This document shows positions 1 through 6,433 of a stretch of 13,392 bases of DNA, piece after piece. The translations under genes and the position numbers were made by a program. The first letter of the stretch is position 1. Each line of letters opens with the position of its first letter. This stretch comes from a bacterium (GTDB lineage: Bacteria > Auribacterota > UBA3054). Location: positions 1 through 13,392 of the forward strand of contig JAFSWV010000195.1 in assembly GCA_017444325.1 (NCBI GenBank), written 5' to 3'. Below the pieces are notes generated by a model. The model did not search any database. It saw only the letters and a list, made by a program, of their open reading frames with translations, and was not told the origin of the DNA.

Positions 1-40
1 AAAAAAAAAAACGCGGCCGCGGGCGCGGCCGCTTTTTTTT
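1..40. terminator. Bidirectional intrinsic terminator after rpsD
   Basis: An 8-bp GC-only stem (13-20 pairing with 25-32, each arm GCGGCCGC) closes a 4-nt loop at 21-24. Eleven A's lie on the left (1-11) and eight T's on the right (33-40). Read leftward, after rpsD, the hairpin ends in G then a long U-run. Read rightward it ends directly in eight U's. It should therefore stop transcription from both sides. The rpsD stop codon is about 20 nt away. The A-run reaches the window edge, so its full length and the gene on the other side are unseen. Confidence 0.85.
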
Positions 41-61
41 GCTTTTTGGTAAGCGTTTCCC

Positions 62-670
62 TTACTGTCTGGCGTAGAATTCGACCACCAGCGACACGTC
101 GCAGATGATCGGAACTTCGTCGCGCTGAGGCAGGGTCACCAGCGTGCAGGTCAAGTCTTTCTCGGAAACGGAAAGGTAGGCGGGAGCCGGCTGACGACGT
201 TCCATCGAGTCCTTGACGATCTGAAGCTGTTTAGCTTTCTCACAGACGCTGACCACATCGCCCGGCTTCACGCTATAGGAAGGAATGTTGACTTTCTTGC
301 CATTCACTTCGACATGCGCATGGGAGACGAACTGGCGGGCGGCGTAGATGGTCGGCGCGAAGCCGGCTCTGAGAACGACCGCATCCAGACGAGTCTCCAG
401 AAGCTGGACCATGGTCTCACCGGTGTTGGTGGCCTTGGCGGCCGCCTTGCGGTAGTAGTTTACCATCTGTCGTTCGTGCACGTTGTACTGGCAACGGAGG
501 CGCTGCTTTTCAATCAGCTGGCGCTTGTATTCCGACAGTTTGGTACGCCTGGAGTTTCCGCCGTGCTGTCCCGGGGGATTGGGACGGCGTTCCATGACCT
601 TAGACGCCTTCGGAGTGATGGCGATGCCAAGGCGGCGGGAGAGACGAACCTTAGGTCCTTTGTAATTCAT
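62..670 (-). CDS. rpsD: 30S ribosomal protein S4
   Basis: This is ribosomal protein S4, a primary 16S rRNA-binding protein that nucleates assembly of the small-subunit body. The 202-residue length fits bacterial S4. The N-terminal part (1-90) starts with GPKVRLSRRLG and contains RRPNPPGQHG. The S4 RNA-binding domain lies at about 92-150 (TRLDAVVLRAGFAPT, then AARQFVSHAHVEVNGKKV). The N-terminus has no zinc-binding cysteine cluster, so this is the zinc-free type. The ATG at 670 follows a weak GGA motif at 678-680. The gene appears to be transcribed alone: it has its own promoter upstream and a strong terminator downstream, and no rpsM, rpsK, rpoA or rplQ is next to it here. In E. coli and B. 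subtilis S4 represses its own mRNA; the leader here has a stem that could do the same. Confidence 0.97.
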   Translation of the reverse strand: MNYKGPKVRLSRRLGIAITPKASKVMERRPNPPGQHGGNSRRTKLSEYKRQLIEKQRLRCQYNVHERQMVNYYRKAAAKATNTGETMVQLLETRLDAVVLRAGFAPTIYAARQFVSHAHVEVNGKKVNIPSYSVKPGDVVSVCEKAKQLQIVKDSMERRQPAPAYLSVSEKDLTCTLVTLPQRDEVPIICDVSLVVEFYARQ

Positions 671-681
671 GTTATGATTCC

Positions 682-721
682 AAAGTAGTTGTTATGTTCC
701 ACGCAGTTGCCTTACTACTTT
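682..721 (-). promoter_or_regulatory. Leader hairpin upstream of rpsD, possible S4 autoregulatory site
   Basis: In the rpsD mRNA leader, AAAGTAGT (714-721) is perfectly complementary to ACTACTTT (682-689), giving an 8-bp stem around a 24-nt loop. The 3' arm ends one base before the GGA (678-680) that is the only Shine-Dalgarno-like sequence for the start at 670. Folding or protein binding could therefore affect ribosome access. No U-run follows, so it is not a terminator. Autoregulation by S4 is known in other bacteria. Its operation here is inferred from position and pairing only. Confidence 0.4.
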
Positions 722-747
722 TCAGGCATAATTATACGTGGGCTGAA

Positions 748-777
748 ATGATATCAAATAGGGTGTTTTAAAGTCAA
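748..777 (-). promoter_or_regulatory. Promoter for rpsD
   Basis: On the minus strand, TTGACT (772-777; five of six consensus bases) and TATCAT (748-753; five of six) are 18 bp apart, a sigma-70-like arrangement. The predicted start is near 741, leaving a leader of about 70 nt. A perfect TATAAT lies at 731-736, but its best -35 (TTGATA) is only 15 bp away; it may be an alternative start. The -35 lies 2 nt beyond the stop codon of the upstream gene. Confidence 0.55.
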
Positions 778-779
778 GG

Positions 780-2018
780 CTAGTAATGGATCGCGATACG
801 GAAACCGCAGTTGCCGTTCTTGGCGTCTTTGGACATTCTCATGGCCATGCGGCAGTGGGCAGGAGTGTCGGTCTTAAAGATGCCGCCGCCCTTGCAGCAG
901 AAATTCGCTTTCTTTGAATAGTTGCCGACAGGGTCGGTCACTGGGTTGAAGCCAAGGTTTTTCGATAAGCGGTCCAGGCAGTAATCCCAGGCGTTGCCGT
1001 GCATATCGTAAAGTCCGTTCAGGCCTGGTCTCAACAGGCCAACTTCTTTGACCTGGCTGTTTGAATCAGCATTCCAGCCGAGGTTCGTCAGGTGGTTCCA
1101 ATCGGTAATTTGAGTTTGCGGATCATAGAAAGCTACGCCGTCGTTCCAGACGTAATCGCCGTGATAAGTCCCGTCGCCTTTGTCTCTGGCGGCCAATTCC
1201 CACTCGGCTTCCGTCGGCAGGTCGAAGATGAGGCCGTAGCCAGTCTTCTGACGCAGCGTGCCGAAGAAACTACCGTCATCTACTCTGTAGTCGGTCTTTT
1301 CCGGCCAGGTCATGCCGTAAGTCTCGCCGCGCAGCTCTTTCTCTTGTATCTGAACTCTGGGAAGCTTGCTGTTTCTGCCTGTCTGGATATTCATTATCCT
1401 CGAGTACTGGTCTGCCGTGGTTTCAAGCACGCCGAGGTATATGGGCCTGGTGATCGTCACCTGATGCTTGTCTTCAGGAATTCCACCAGGCGCCCTGTCT
1501 GGTTCGTCTGAAGCGGAGCCCATATAGAAGGTACCGTTATTGATCCTTCTGAACCAAATATTAGTGGTCTTGCAGGCGTTATTATGGCCCACATTCGCCG
1601 GGCCGGTCGCGCTGGGGCTCATGGTGTAGTCAGCGAGGTCCAACTTAAGGTAGGTCGAAGCGGTTCCGCTGACGTCCAAGGCGATCACGTTGAATCTGGC
1701 GTCGTCGGTGTTGGTGTTCGGCTTTTGAGCGGTGGAGTTCCAGGTTATCCTTTTTACGCCGTCCCCCAGGACAATGCCGCAGGTGCCTTCGCCTTCAATG
1801 TTGTTGAGCACAAAGATCGGATCGTTTCCAATCTGGCCTTTAAAAGCTACGCGGAAAACAGGAAAAGTCGCGTTGGAGGTTAAGGTATAGTCGATGTCGA
1901 CCTTGCCGTTCCAGGGCCAGCGCTGGGAAGCGGTGACGCTGGTCAGAGTGCTGTTGGCCAGAACTGACGTAGCAGTGGCTAAAGACAGCAAAAGTAAGAA
2001 TAGAGATCTGTTATTCAC
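780..2018 (-). CDS. Secreted SUMF1/FGE-fold protein, downstream paralog
   Basis: This is an exported protein of 412 residues. It has a signal peptide (1-21, cleavage likely after SVLA), an N-terminal module at about 27-135 beginning SQRWPWNGKVDIDYTL, and a SUMF1 (formylglycine-generating-enzyme fold) domain from about 154 to the end. SUMF1 hallmarks are MGS at 166-168, LPTEAEWELAAR (267-278), NGLYDMHGNAWDYCLD (334-349), KGGG (376-379), CRMAMRM (389-395) and the terminal GFR (405-407). The paired catalytic cysteines of true FGE, just after the GGS motif, are absent: GGGIFKTDTPAHC has only one. Sulfatase activation is therefore unlikely, and no sulfatase gene is nearby. The GTG start at 2018 is set by GAGGT 7 nt upstream and by the signal peptide. 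It is last in a three-gene cassette, 10 nt after the PEP-CTERM gene, whose TGA overlaps that Shine-Dalgarno sequence. Role unknown; a binding or structural function is as likely as catalysis. Confidence 0.85.
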   Translation of the reverse strand: MNNRSLFLLLLSLATATSVLANSTLTSVTASQRWPWNGKVDIDYTLTSNATFPVFRVAFKGQIGNDPIFVLNNIEGEGTCGIVLGDGVKRITWNSTAQKPNTNTDDARFNVIALDVSGTASTYLKLDLADYTMSPSATGPANVGHNNACKTTNIWFRRINNGTFYMGSASDEPDRAPGGIPEDKHQVTITRPIYLGVLETTADQYSRIMNIQTGRNSKLPRVQIQEKELRGETYGMTWPEKTDYRVDDGSFFGTLRQKTGYGLIFDLPTEAEWELAARDKGDGTYHGDYVWNDGVAFYDPQTQITDWNHLTNLGWNADSNSQVKEVGLLRPGLNGLYDMHGNAWDYCLDRLSKNLGFNPVTDPVGNYSKKANFCCKGGGIFKTDTPAHCRMAMRMSKDAKNGNCGFRIAIHY

Positions 2019-2025
2019 TTTATAT

Positions 2026-2031
2026 ACCTCA
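2026..2031 (-). promoter_or_regulatory. Shine-Dalgarno fixing the GTG start at 2018
   Basis: TGAGGT lies 7 nt before the GTG at 2016-2018. Its TGA is the stop codon of the preceding PEP-CTERM gene, which suggests translational coupling. The same motif and spacing occur before the paralog at 4276, supporting GTG as the real start of both genes. Confidence 0.7.
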
Positions 2032-2928
2032 ATTTAATTTTCTATAGGAGAGTCCGAAAAGGATAAGTGCTATGAGAGCCAAAGAAGGCTCCGGCGTGAT
2101 CGTAATAGACGTGGTGCTGGTGACACTCTCAAAGATCGCGGTGGGATCGTCGTTGTCATAGATCGTGTAGTTGAGGGTGTAGGTGTCGCCCCTGGGCAGA
2201 TCGCCCGGATCGACGGAGGAGTAATTCCACTGATAAGAGCCTTCTCCGTTCACGCTGCTCGTCATGATGTCGTAGGTGTCGCCGGAGGACAGGGAGAAGA
2301 AGCCTAAGACTCCGCTGGCGCCCTGGTCGGTGGCGTAAAGTTTAAACTTTCTGTCGAAGCCTTTGCCATTCAAGGCCCACTTGGCGCTGTAAGTGAGATA
2401 ATCGGTCGGTTTGATCTCGACGCTCTTGCCGGTGGCGATATTGTAGGTGTCCAATGAGTAAGCGCCCGACCAGGTCGGAGGCAGAGGGTCGCCTGAACCG
2501 ATGGTGACATAGGCCGTGTCAGTGCAAAGGACGTTGCCCATGCCGTCTTTGACTTCGTGCTTCAGCGTGTAATGGAGGTGTCTCGGCAGTGAGAGAATAT
2601 CCTCGTCAGCGTAGTTCCAGTAGCATTTGCCGTGTTCGCCGTCATAGATGTTGCGGTAGATGTAGTACGGTCTGATCATGTTGTTTTCCGCTCTGACGGT
2701 CGATACTCTGTCGTAGCCGTAGGCCCAATCCGAGCCGAAGGTTATGGCATCCGTAACATTGATCAGGAATTCAGTTCCGAGATTTACGTTGTCAAGCTTG
2801 ATGCTGGACGACCATACGCTCTCTGCGGCGGGGTCGGACGTCCAATCGGCCGCAACGGGGGCGGCAAGGAAGACCGCGAGGATGATCAAGGTCGTGTTTC
2901 TAAGAAGAATATCTTTCATTTTGTTCAT
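2029..2928 (-). CDS. PEP-CTERM secreted protein with two tandem copies of one domain
   Basis: The 299-residue protein has a signal peptide (1-27, ending APVAA before D) and a C-terminal PEP-CTERM-type sorting tail: TPEPS (278-282), a hydrophobic stretch (283-293) and a basic end (YRKLN). Such tails are processed by exosortase in Gram-negative bacteria that make exopolysaccharide, so the mature protein should be at the surface or in the matrix. The mature part appears to be two divergent copies of one domain. Copy A (about 39-143) and copy B (about 153-277) share a W-S start, WNY (104-106 and 234-236), LPR exactly ten residues later (114-116 and 244-246), then YTL and an acidic D. The pattern suggests Ig-like beta-sandwiches, which is inference. 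Copy A carries two cysteines (102, 135) that could form a disulfide. The gene lies 19 nt after one SUMF1 paralog and 10 nt before the other. The ATG at 2928 has no strong Shine-Dalgarno; the ATG three codons later is an alternative. Function not recognised. Confidence 0.8.
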   Translation of the reverse strand: MNKMKDILLRNTTLIILAVFLAAPVAADWTSDPAAESVWSSSIKLDNVNLGTEFLINVTDAITFGSDWAYGYDRVSTVRAENNMIRPYYIYRNIYDGEHGKCYWNYADEDILSLPRHLHYTLKHEVKDGMGNVLCTDTAYVTIGSGDPLPPTWSGAYSLDTYNIATGKSVEIKPTDYLTYSAKWALNGKGFDRKFKLYATDQGASGVLGFFSLSSGDTYDIMTSSVNGEGSYQWNYSSVDPGDLPRGDTYTLNYTIYDNDDPTAIFESVTSTTSITITPEPSLALIALILFGLSYRKLN

Positions 2929-2947
2929 TCAGATATTTGTTCAGCTT

Positions 2948-4276
2948 TTAAAAGACGATTGCGATGCGGAAACCGATGTTGTCGGTTTTGGCGTTCCTGC
3001 CCATTCTCATGGCCATGCGGCAGTAGTTGGTGGGGTCGCTTACATAGACGCTGCCACCCTTGACGATGAATCTAGTGTCCGAGGCATCGCCGACGGGGTC
3101 GGTCACGGCGCTGGTGCCAAGATGGACTGCAAGGCGGTCAAGGCAGTATTCCCAGGCGTTGCCGTGAATGTCGTAGAGCCCGTTTAGGCCGGGCTTCTTC
3201 AAGCCCACATCGTGGACGGCGCTGTTCGGATCCTGACACCAACCGAGGTAGGGCAAATTGGTATAGCAGACGAACTGCTCGGTATATGAATGTTCGGGAT
3301 CTAATGGATCTTCAACCACTCTGGTTTTCCAGAAAGTTGAGCCGTCGTTCCAGACTTTGTCGCCGTGGAACGTTCCGGCATAGTTATAAGTTCCGTCGTC
3401 CTGGTAAGTGCCGTCGCCCTTGTCCCTGGCGGCCATTTCCCACTGGGCTTCCGTCGGCAGGTCGAATTTCAGGCTGTAGCCGGTCTTCTGGCGCAGCTTG
3501 CCAAAGAAGCTGGTGTCGTCGACTCTGTGGTCGGTGTAGGTAGGCCAGGTGGCTCCGTAAGCGGAGCCGCGCAGATCGGCCATGTTGACTTGCACGCGCG
3601 GGGTTTTTGCACTGGAAGAGGTATCAGTTATCAGGGCGTACTGGGCCGCGGTGCATTCGAAAACGCCGATGTAGAAAGGCTTCGTGATCGTCACCTCGTG
3701 CTTGTCTTCATAGACCGTGGGGTTGGTGGCGGGTTCTCTGCCGGGTTCGCTCGGATCGGAACCCATGTAGTAGGTCCCGGGATTGATCCTTTTGAAATAC
3801 ACTTTCCAGCTCTTGTAGGCATCCTTCGAAGGATTGTCATTCGAAAGGTCCGGACCGGCCATGGTATAGCTCATGGTGTAATTGTTAAGGTCCAGGATAA
3901 GGTATTCGGCGGCCTTGGTGACGTCCAGGGCGATGATGCCGACTTTCACATTGCTGGATTCGGTATTCGGCTTGTCAATGGAAGCGTTCCAGGTGACTCT
4001 TTTGACGCCGGCAGCAAAGGTGACGCCGCAGGCACCGTCGCCTTCAAGAGTGTTGAGGGCGAATTCCTCGCCGTTCCCTATCTGGCCGTAGAAGGCTACG
4101 CGGAAAACAGGGTACGCAGCACTGGACGACAGGGTGTAGTTGATGTCCACTTTGCCGTTCCAGGGCCAGCGCTGGGCGCAGCTGATGTTCGTTATCTGAC
4201 TGGGAGTAAGGTCCGCCAGAGCCGACACAGCAACGGCCAAAGACAGCAAAAGTAAAAAAGCAGATTTTCTGATCAC
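2948..4276 (-). CDS. Secreted SUMF1/FGE-fold protein, upstream paralog
   Basis: This 442-residue exported protein is a close paralog of the one at 780-2018. It has a signal peptide (1-21, ending SALA), an N-terminal module at about 29-135 containing QRWPWNGKVDINYTL, and a SUMF1 domain from about 156 to the end. Landmarks are MGS (171-173), LPTEAQWEMAAR (273-284), NGLYDIHGNAWEYCLD (365-380), KGGS (406-409), CRMAMRM (419-425) and GFR (435-437). By eye the N-terminal modules are about 60% identical. This copy is longer mainly through an insert after DKGDGTY (about 291-305, with DGTY repeated) and another at about 315-340. It also lacks the FGE catalytic cysteine pair. The GTG start at 4276 has GAGGT 7 nt upstream. 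It is the first gene of the cassette, behind a clear -10 box. Exported SUMF1-fold proteins of the PVC group are mostly of unknown role; no substrate can be assigned. Confidence 0.85.
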   Translation of the reverse strand: MIRKSAFLLLLSLAVAVSALADLTPSQITNISCAQRWPWNGKVDINYTLSSSAAYPVFRVAFYGQIGNGEEFALNTLEGDGACGVTFAAGVKRVTWNASIDKPNTESSNVKVGIIALDVTKAAEYLILDLNNYTMSYTMAGPDLSNDNPSKDAYKSWKVYFKRINPGTYYMGSDPSEPGREPATNPTVYEDKHEVTITKPFYIGVFECTAAQYALITDTSSSAKTPRVQVNMADLRGSAYGATWPTYTDHRVDDTSFFGKLRQKTGYSLKFDLPTEAQWEMAARDKGDGTYQDDGTYNYAGTFHGDKVWNDGSTFWKTRVVEDPLDPEHSYTEQFVCYTNLPYLGWCQDPNSAVHDVGLKKPGLNGLYDIHGNAWEYCLDRLAVHLGTSAVTDPVGDASDTRFIVKGGSVYVSDPTNYCRMAMRMGRNAKTDNIGFRIAIVF

Positions 4277-4283
4277 TTTCTTT

Positions 4284-4289
4284 ACCTCA
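4284..4289 (-). promoter_or_regulatory. Shine-Dalgarno fixing the GTG start at 4276
   Basis: TGAGGT sits 7 nt before the GTG at 4274-4276. The sequence and spacing match those before the paralog at 2018, indicating that the ribosome binding site was duplicated with the gene. Confidence 0.65.
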
Positions 4290-4322
4290 GTTTGATTTAT
4301 TTTAAAAACTTATCTCAATTCA

Positions 4323-4328
4323 ATTATA
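4323..4328 (-). promoter_or_regulatory. -10 box for the SUMF1/PEP-CTERM cassette
   Basis: A perfect TATAAT on the minus strand lies about 46 nt before the GTG at 4276, predicting a leader of about 40 nt in AT-rich DNA. No good -35 is found at 16-18 bp; the nearest, TTGGTA, is 20 bp away. The promoter may be weak or need an activator. It fits the three-gene cassette being transcribed separately from the esterase operon upstream. Confidence 0.5.
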
Positions 4329-4358
4329 CTACAAAGGTGAGAAAATTCTACCAAAACA

Positions 4359-4376
4359 CGCTTTTAAAAACAAGCG
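4359..4376 (-). terminator. Weak second hairpin, possible backup terminator
   Basis: CGCTT (minus strand 4376-4372) can pair with AAGCG (4363-4359) across an 8-nt loop, followed by TGTTTT. The stem is only 5 bp and the U-run short. It lies just downstream of the better hairpin at 4393-4417 and could act as a backup. Low confidence. Confidence 0.2.
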
Positions 4377-4392
4377 GGAAAAAATATTGGAC

Positions 4393-4417
4393 TAACTTGC
4401 TGTAAAAGAGCAAGTTA
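4393..4417 (-). terminator. Hairpin terminator after the esterase gene
   Basis: A perfect 9-bp stem (TAACTTGCT at 4409-4417 on the minus strand, AGCAAGTTA at 4393-4401) with a 7-nt loop starts at the first base after the esterase TGA stop. A six-T run follows about 8 nt after the stem, so the geometry is not ideal. The stem is AT-rich, so it may be leaky. It marks the end of the pump-esterase operon. Confidence 0.5.
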
Positions 4418-6433
4418 TCAGAGATTGCGTTTGCTTCTGAAATAGACCGCTATCTCGTTGATCCTGGCGCTTCTCTCTCTGGAATCGAAAGTGCGGAGGC
4501 AGAGGTTGTTGTCCGCGAATTCGTCGGGGCGCATTCTGTTAGTGTAGAGGATCTTGAACCTGACATAGCGGATGGGCTTGGCGCCGAAAGTGTATTCCTC
4601 GCAGGGAAGATTGGGAATGCCGTTGTTTTTTAGCCCGATGCGCTCCCAACTCTCGCCGTCAAGCGAGATCTCAACTGTGTAGCGCTGGGCGGAAAGACCA
4701 TCGGCGTAAGGGTAGATAGCGACAGTGTCGCAAAGCGTTGGCGCTTCCAGGTCGATGGTGGCGGTCTGGCCTAATCTGGTTCCTTCCCAGGCGCTGCCGT
4801 TGTCTGTGACGCCGTCCGTTAAATATTCCGGGCCGCAGTCCAGATATGTTTCATAATTGGAGGTGACGGGTTTTCCAAAAGCAAGGTTGCCTTCGATGAG
4901 ACGCGTGTCCAAGGTCGTGAAGGTGTTGGCGGAAAGGCCTTCGGAATTTCTAAGATTCGGGCGGTCAAGCAGGCCGCGGCCGAAATTGATGTACATGATG
5001 TTTTTTACTTCCGGAGCGGAGATGGTCACCTGGTCAGGGCCGGTGATCTTGGCTTCGGCGGGATGGAAGACCTTGTCTATGCCCGCGACTTCGAAGCAGT
5101 CGGGATCTTTGCCGTCCACTGTGGTCAGGCCGTCGTAAGCGAAGTCGAAAGTGAGTTTGGCGCTTTGTCCTTCCAGTTCGATGCTTTTTACTTTCGGGAA
5201 GTAAGGCTTGAGTTCCGTCTTGCCGTACTGCTCGTAGAGAGCGAGGTTGGCGAGCCTCACAGCCAGCGGCTTTTTGTCCATCGGATGGATGTTGGTGAGA
5301 TCGTCCGCGGTGTCGTAGGCCAAGGCCATGCCGGTATTGGGAATATCGAGGGATCTCGTCTGGGCGTCGATGATCTCGTTGCGGTGGGTGTAGATCGCGA
5401 CGTAATGCCAGGAAGCGATCTGAACGTAGTAGAAGGGCAGATCATCTCCCCAGATCTTGCGCCAACCGTCAACCAGCGCGTGCATCTTCTGGTAATAGGA
5501 TTGACCGCAGGGACGGTCGATGACGTCGTACTCCGCCTGGTACCAGAGGAAGCCTGTTATAGCGAAGGGGACAAGCGGATGGATCTGCGTGTTGTAGATG
5601 GAGCAGTTCTCGTAAGGAGTAGGGTATTTGGGCGGCTTGGGGGGAGGAGGCATTATTTCGCCGCTCTCCACGGAAGCTTTGACTTTTTCCGTCCAATCTT
5701 TGCTCTTCTTATAGGTGTTGACGAGGGAGGTCTCGTAGAGTTTTCTTTGCTTATTTACGTCGTAAACGTTGCCTTCCATGCCCTTGGTCATTTCGAAGCC
5801 TACGGGCGGAATGTAAGCTCTTATCGGCGTGCCGCCCCAACTGCTATTGATGACGCCGATGGGAGCGTCGATCTCTTCCATAAGGCGCCTGGCGAAGAAG
5901 TAGCCGATGGCGCAGAAGCCGCCGAAGGTGCCTTTGCCGGCCGTTTCCGGCGTGCAGACGGCCCATTTGGTGTCGATGTCGAAGCGGGGCGTGTAACTGG
6001 TCTTGTTGACAGTCGTCAGGATGCGGAGGTTCGGGTGGTTCGCGTTCTTGACGAGCTCATCGCCGTTGTAGCAGGCTTTGATACCCATCTCCATATTGCT
6101 TTGTCCGGAGCAGAGCCAGACCTCGCCGATAAGGATGTCGCTTACTTTTATTTCTTCGCCGGTGGAGGCTTTGACCGTCATAGTCTGCGCTTCGAAAGTC
6201 TTTGAGAGAGGAGCGAGCTTCACCATCCAGGAACCGTATTTGTCAGCGGTCGTTTCCAAAGTTTGGTCTTGGAAGACGACTGAAATTTTGGCGCCAGATT
6301 TACAGAGACCCCAGACAGGAACAGGTTTGCCCTGCTGAAGGACCATGTGGTCGCTTATGATTTTGGGGAGCCTTAAGGCATGATTGCCGGGCTCGATGCC
6401 CAGCTCTTTCTCAAAAGACAAAGGCGAATACAT
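4418..6433 (-). CDS. Sialate O-acetylesterase-like protein with C-terminal discoidin-like domain
   Basis: A 671-residue SGNH-fold carbohydrate esterase of the sialate O-acetylesterase (SASA) family, which removes acetyl groups from sialic acids or related sugars. The N-terminal beta domain opens with LPKIISDHMVLQQGKPVPVWG (22-42). The nucleophile block is GEVWLCSGQSNMEMG, with Ser112 in GQSNM. SSWGGTPIRAY is at 197-207. The loop that is usually WYQGE reads WYQAE (297-301). The His block is NIHPMDK with His383 and nearby Asp378. Residues about 514-668 resemble an F5/8 type C (discoidin) carbohydrate-binding domain (TDGVTDNGSAWEG, IRYVRFKI, INEIAVYF). Most family members are exported, but this one has no signal peptide, and the frame is closed by a stop about 40 nt upstream, so it is predicted cytoplasmic. 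Its ATG is 1 nt after the pump stop, with AGGA about 12 nt upstream inside the pump gene, so translation is probably coupled. Substrate unproven. Confidence 0.85.
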   Translation of the reverse strand: MYSPLSFEKELGIEPGNHALRLPKIISDHMVLQQGKPVPVWGLCKSGAKISVVFQDQTLETTADKYGSWMVKLAPLSKTFEAQTMTVKASTGEEIKVSDILIGEVWLCSGQSNMEMGIKACYNGDELVKNANHPNLRILTTVNKTSYTPRFDIDTKWAVCTPETAGKGTFGGFCAIGYFFARRLMEEIDAPIGVINSSWGGTPIRAYIPPVGFEMTKGMEGNVYDVNKQRKLYETSLVNTYKKSKDWTEKVKASVESGEIMPPPPKPPKYPTPYENCSIYNTQIHPLVPFAITGFLWYQAEYDVIDRPCGQSYYQKMHALVDGWRKIWGDDLPFYYVQIASWHYVAIYTHRNEIIDAQTRSLDIPNTGMALAYDTADDLTNIHPMDKKPLAVRLANLALYEQYGKTELKPYFPKVKSIELEGQSAKLTFDFAYDGLTTVDGKDPDCFEVAGIDKVFHPAEAKITGPDQVTISAPEVKNIMYINFGRGLLDRPNLRNSEGLSANTFTTLDTRLIEGNLAFGKPVTSNYETYLDCGPEYLTDGVTDNGSAWEGTRLGQTATIDLEAPTLCDTVAIYPYADGLSAQRYTVEISLDGESWERIGLKNNGIPNLPCEEYTFGAKPIRYVRFKILYTNRMRPDEFADNNLCLRTFDSRERSARINEIAVYFRSKRNL

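Noticed and set aside
13..32. Paired NotI-type palindromes suggesting a cloning junction or vector sequence
   Set aside because: They form the two arms of a hairpin flanked by A and T runs directly after rpsD, which a terminator explains better.
682..721. Leader inverted repeat as a terminator for the SUMF1 cassette
   Set aside because: No U-run follows the 3' arm on the minus strand, and it lies within the rpsD leader next to the start site.
3365..4255. Plus-strand open frame of 296 codons opposite the upstream SUMF1 gene
   Set aside because: A similar shadow occurs opposite the paralog, as expected from shared codons; no ribosome binding site or domain.
5063..6205. Long plus-strand open frame of 380 codons opposite the esterase gene
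   Set aside because: The opposite strand encodes a clear SASA esterase with all motifs; this frame has no recognisable domain and is a shadow of the biased codon use.
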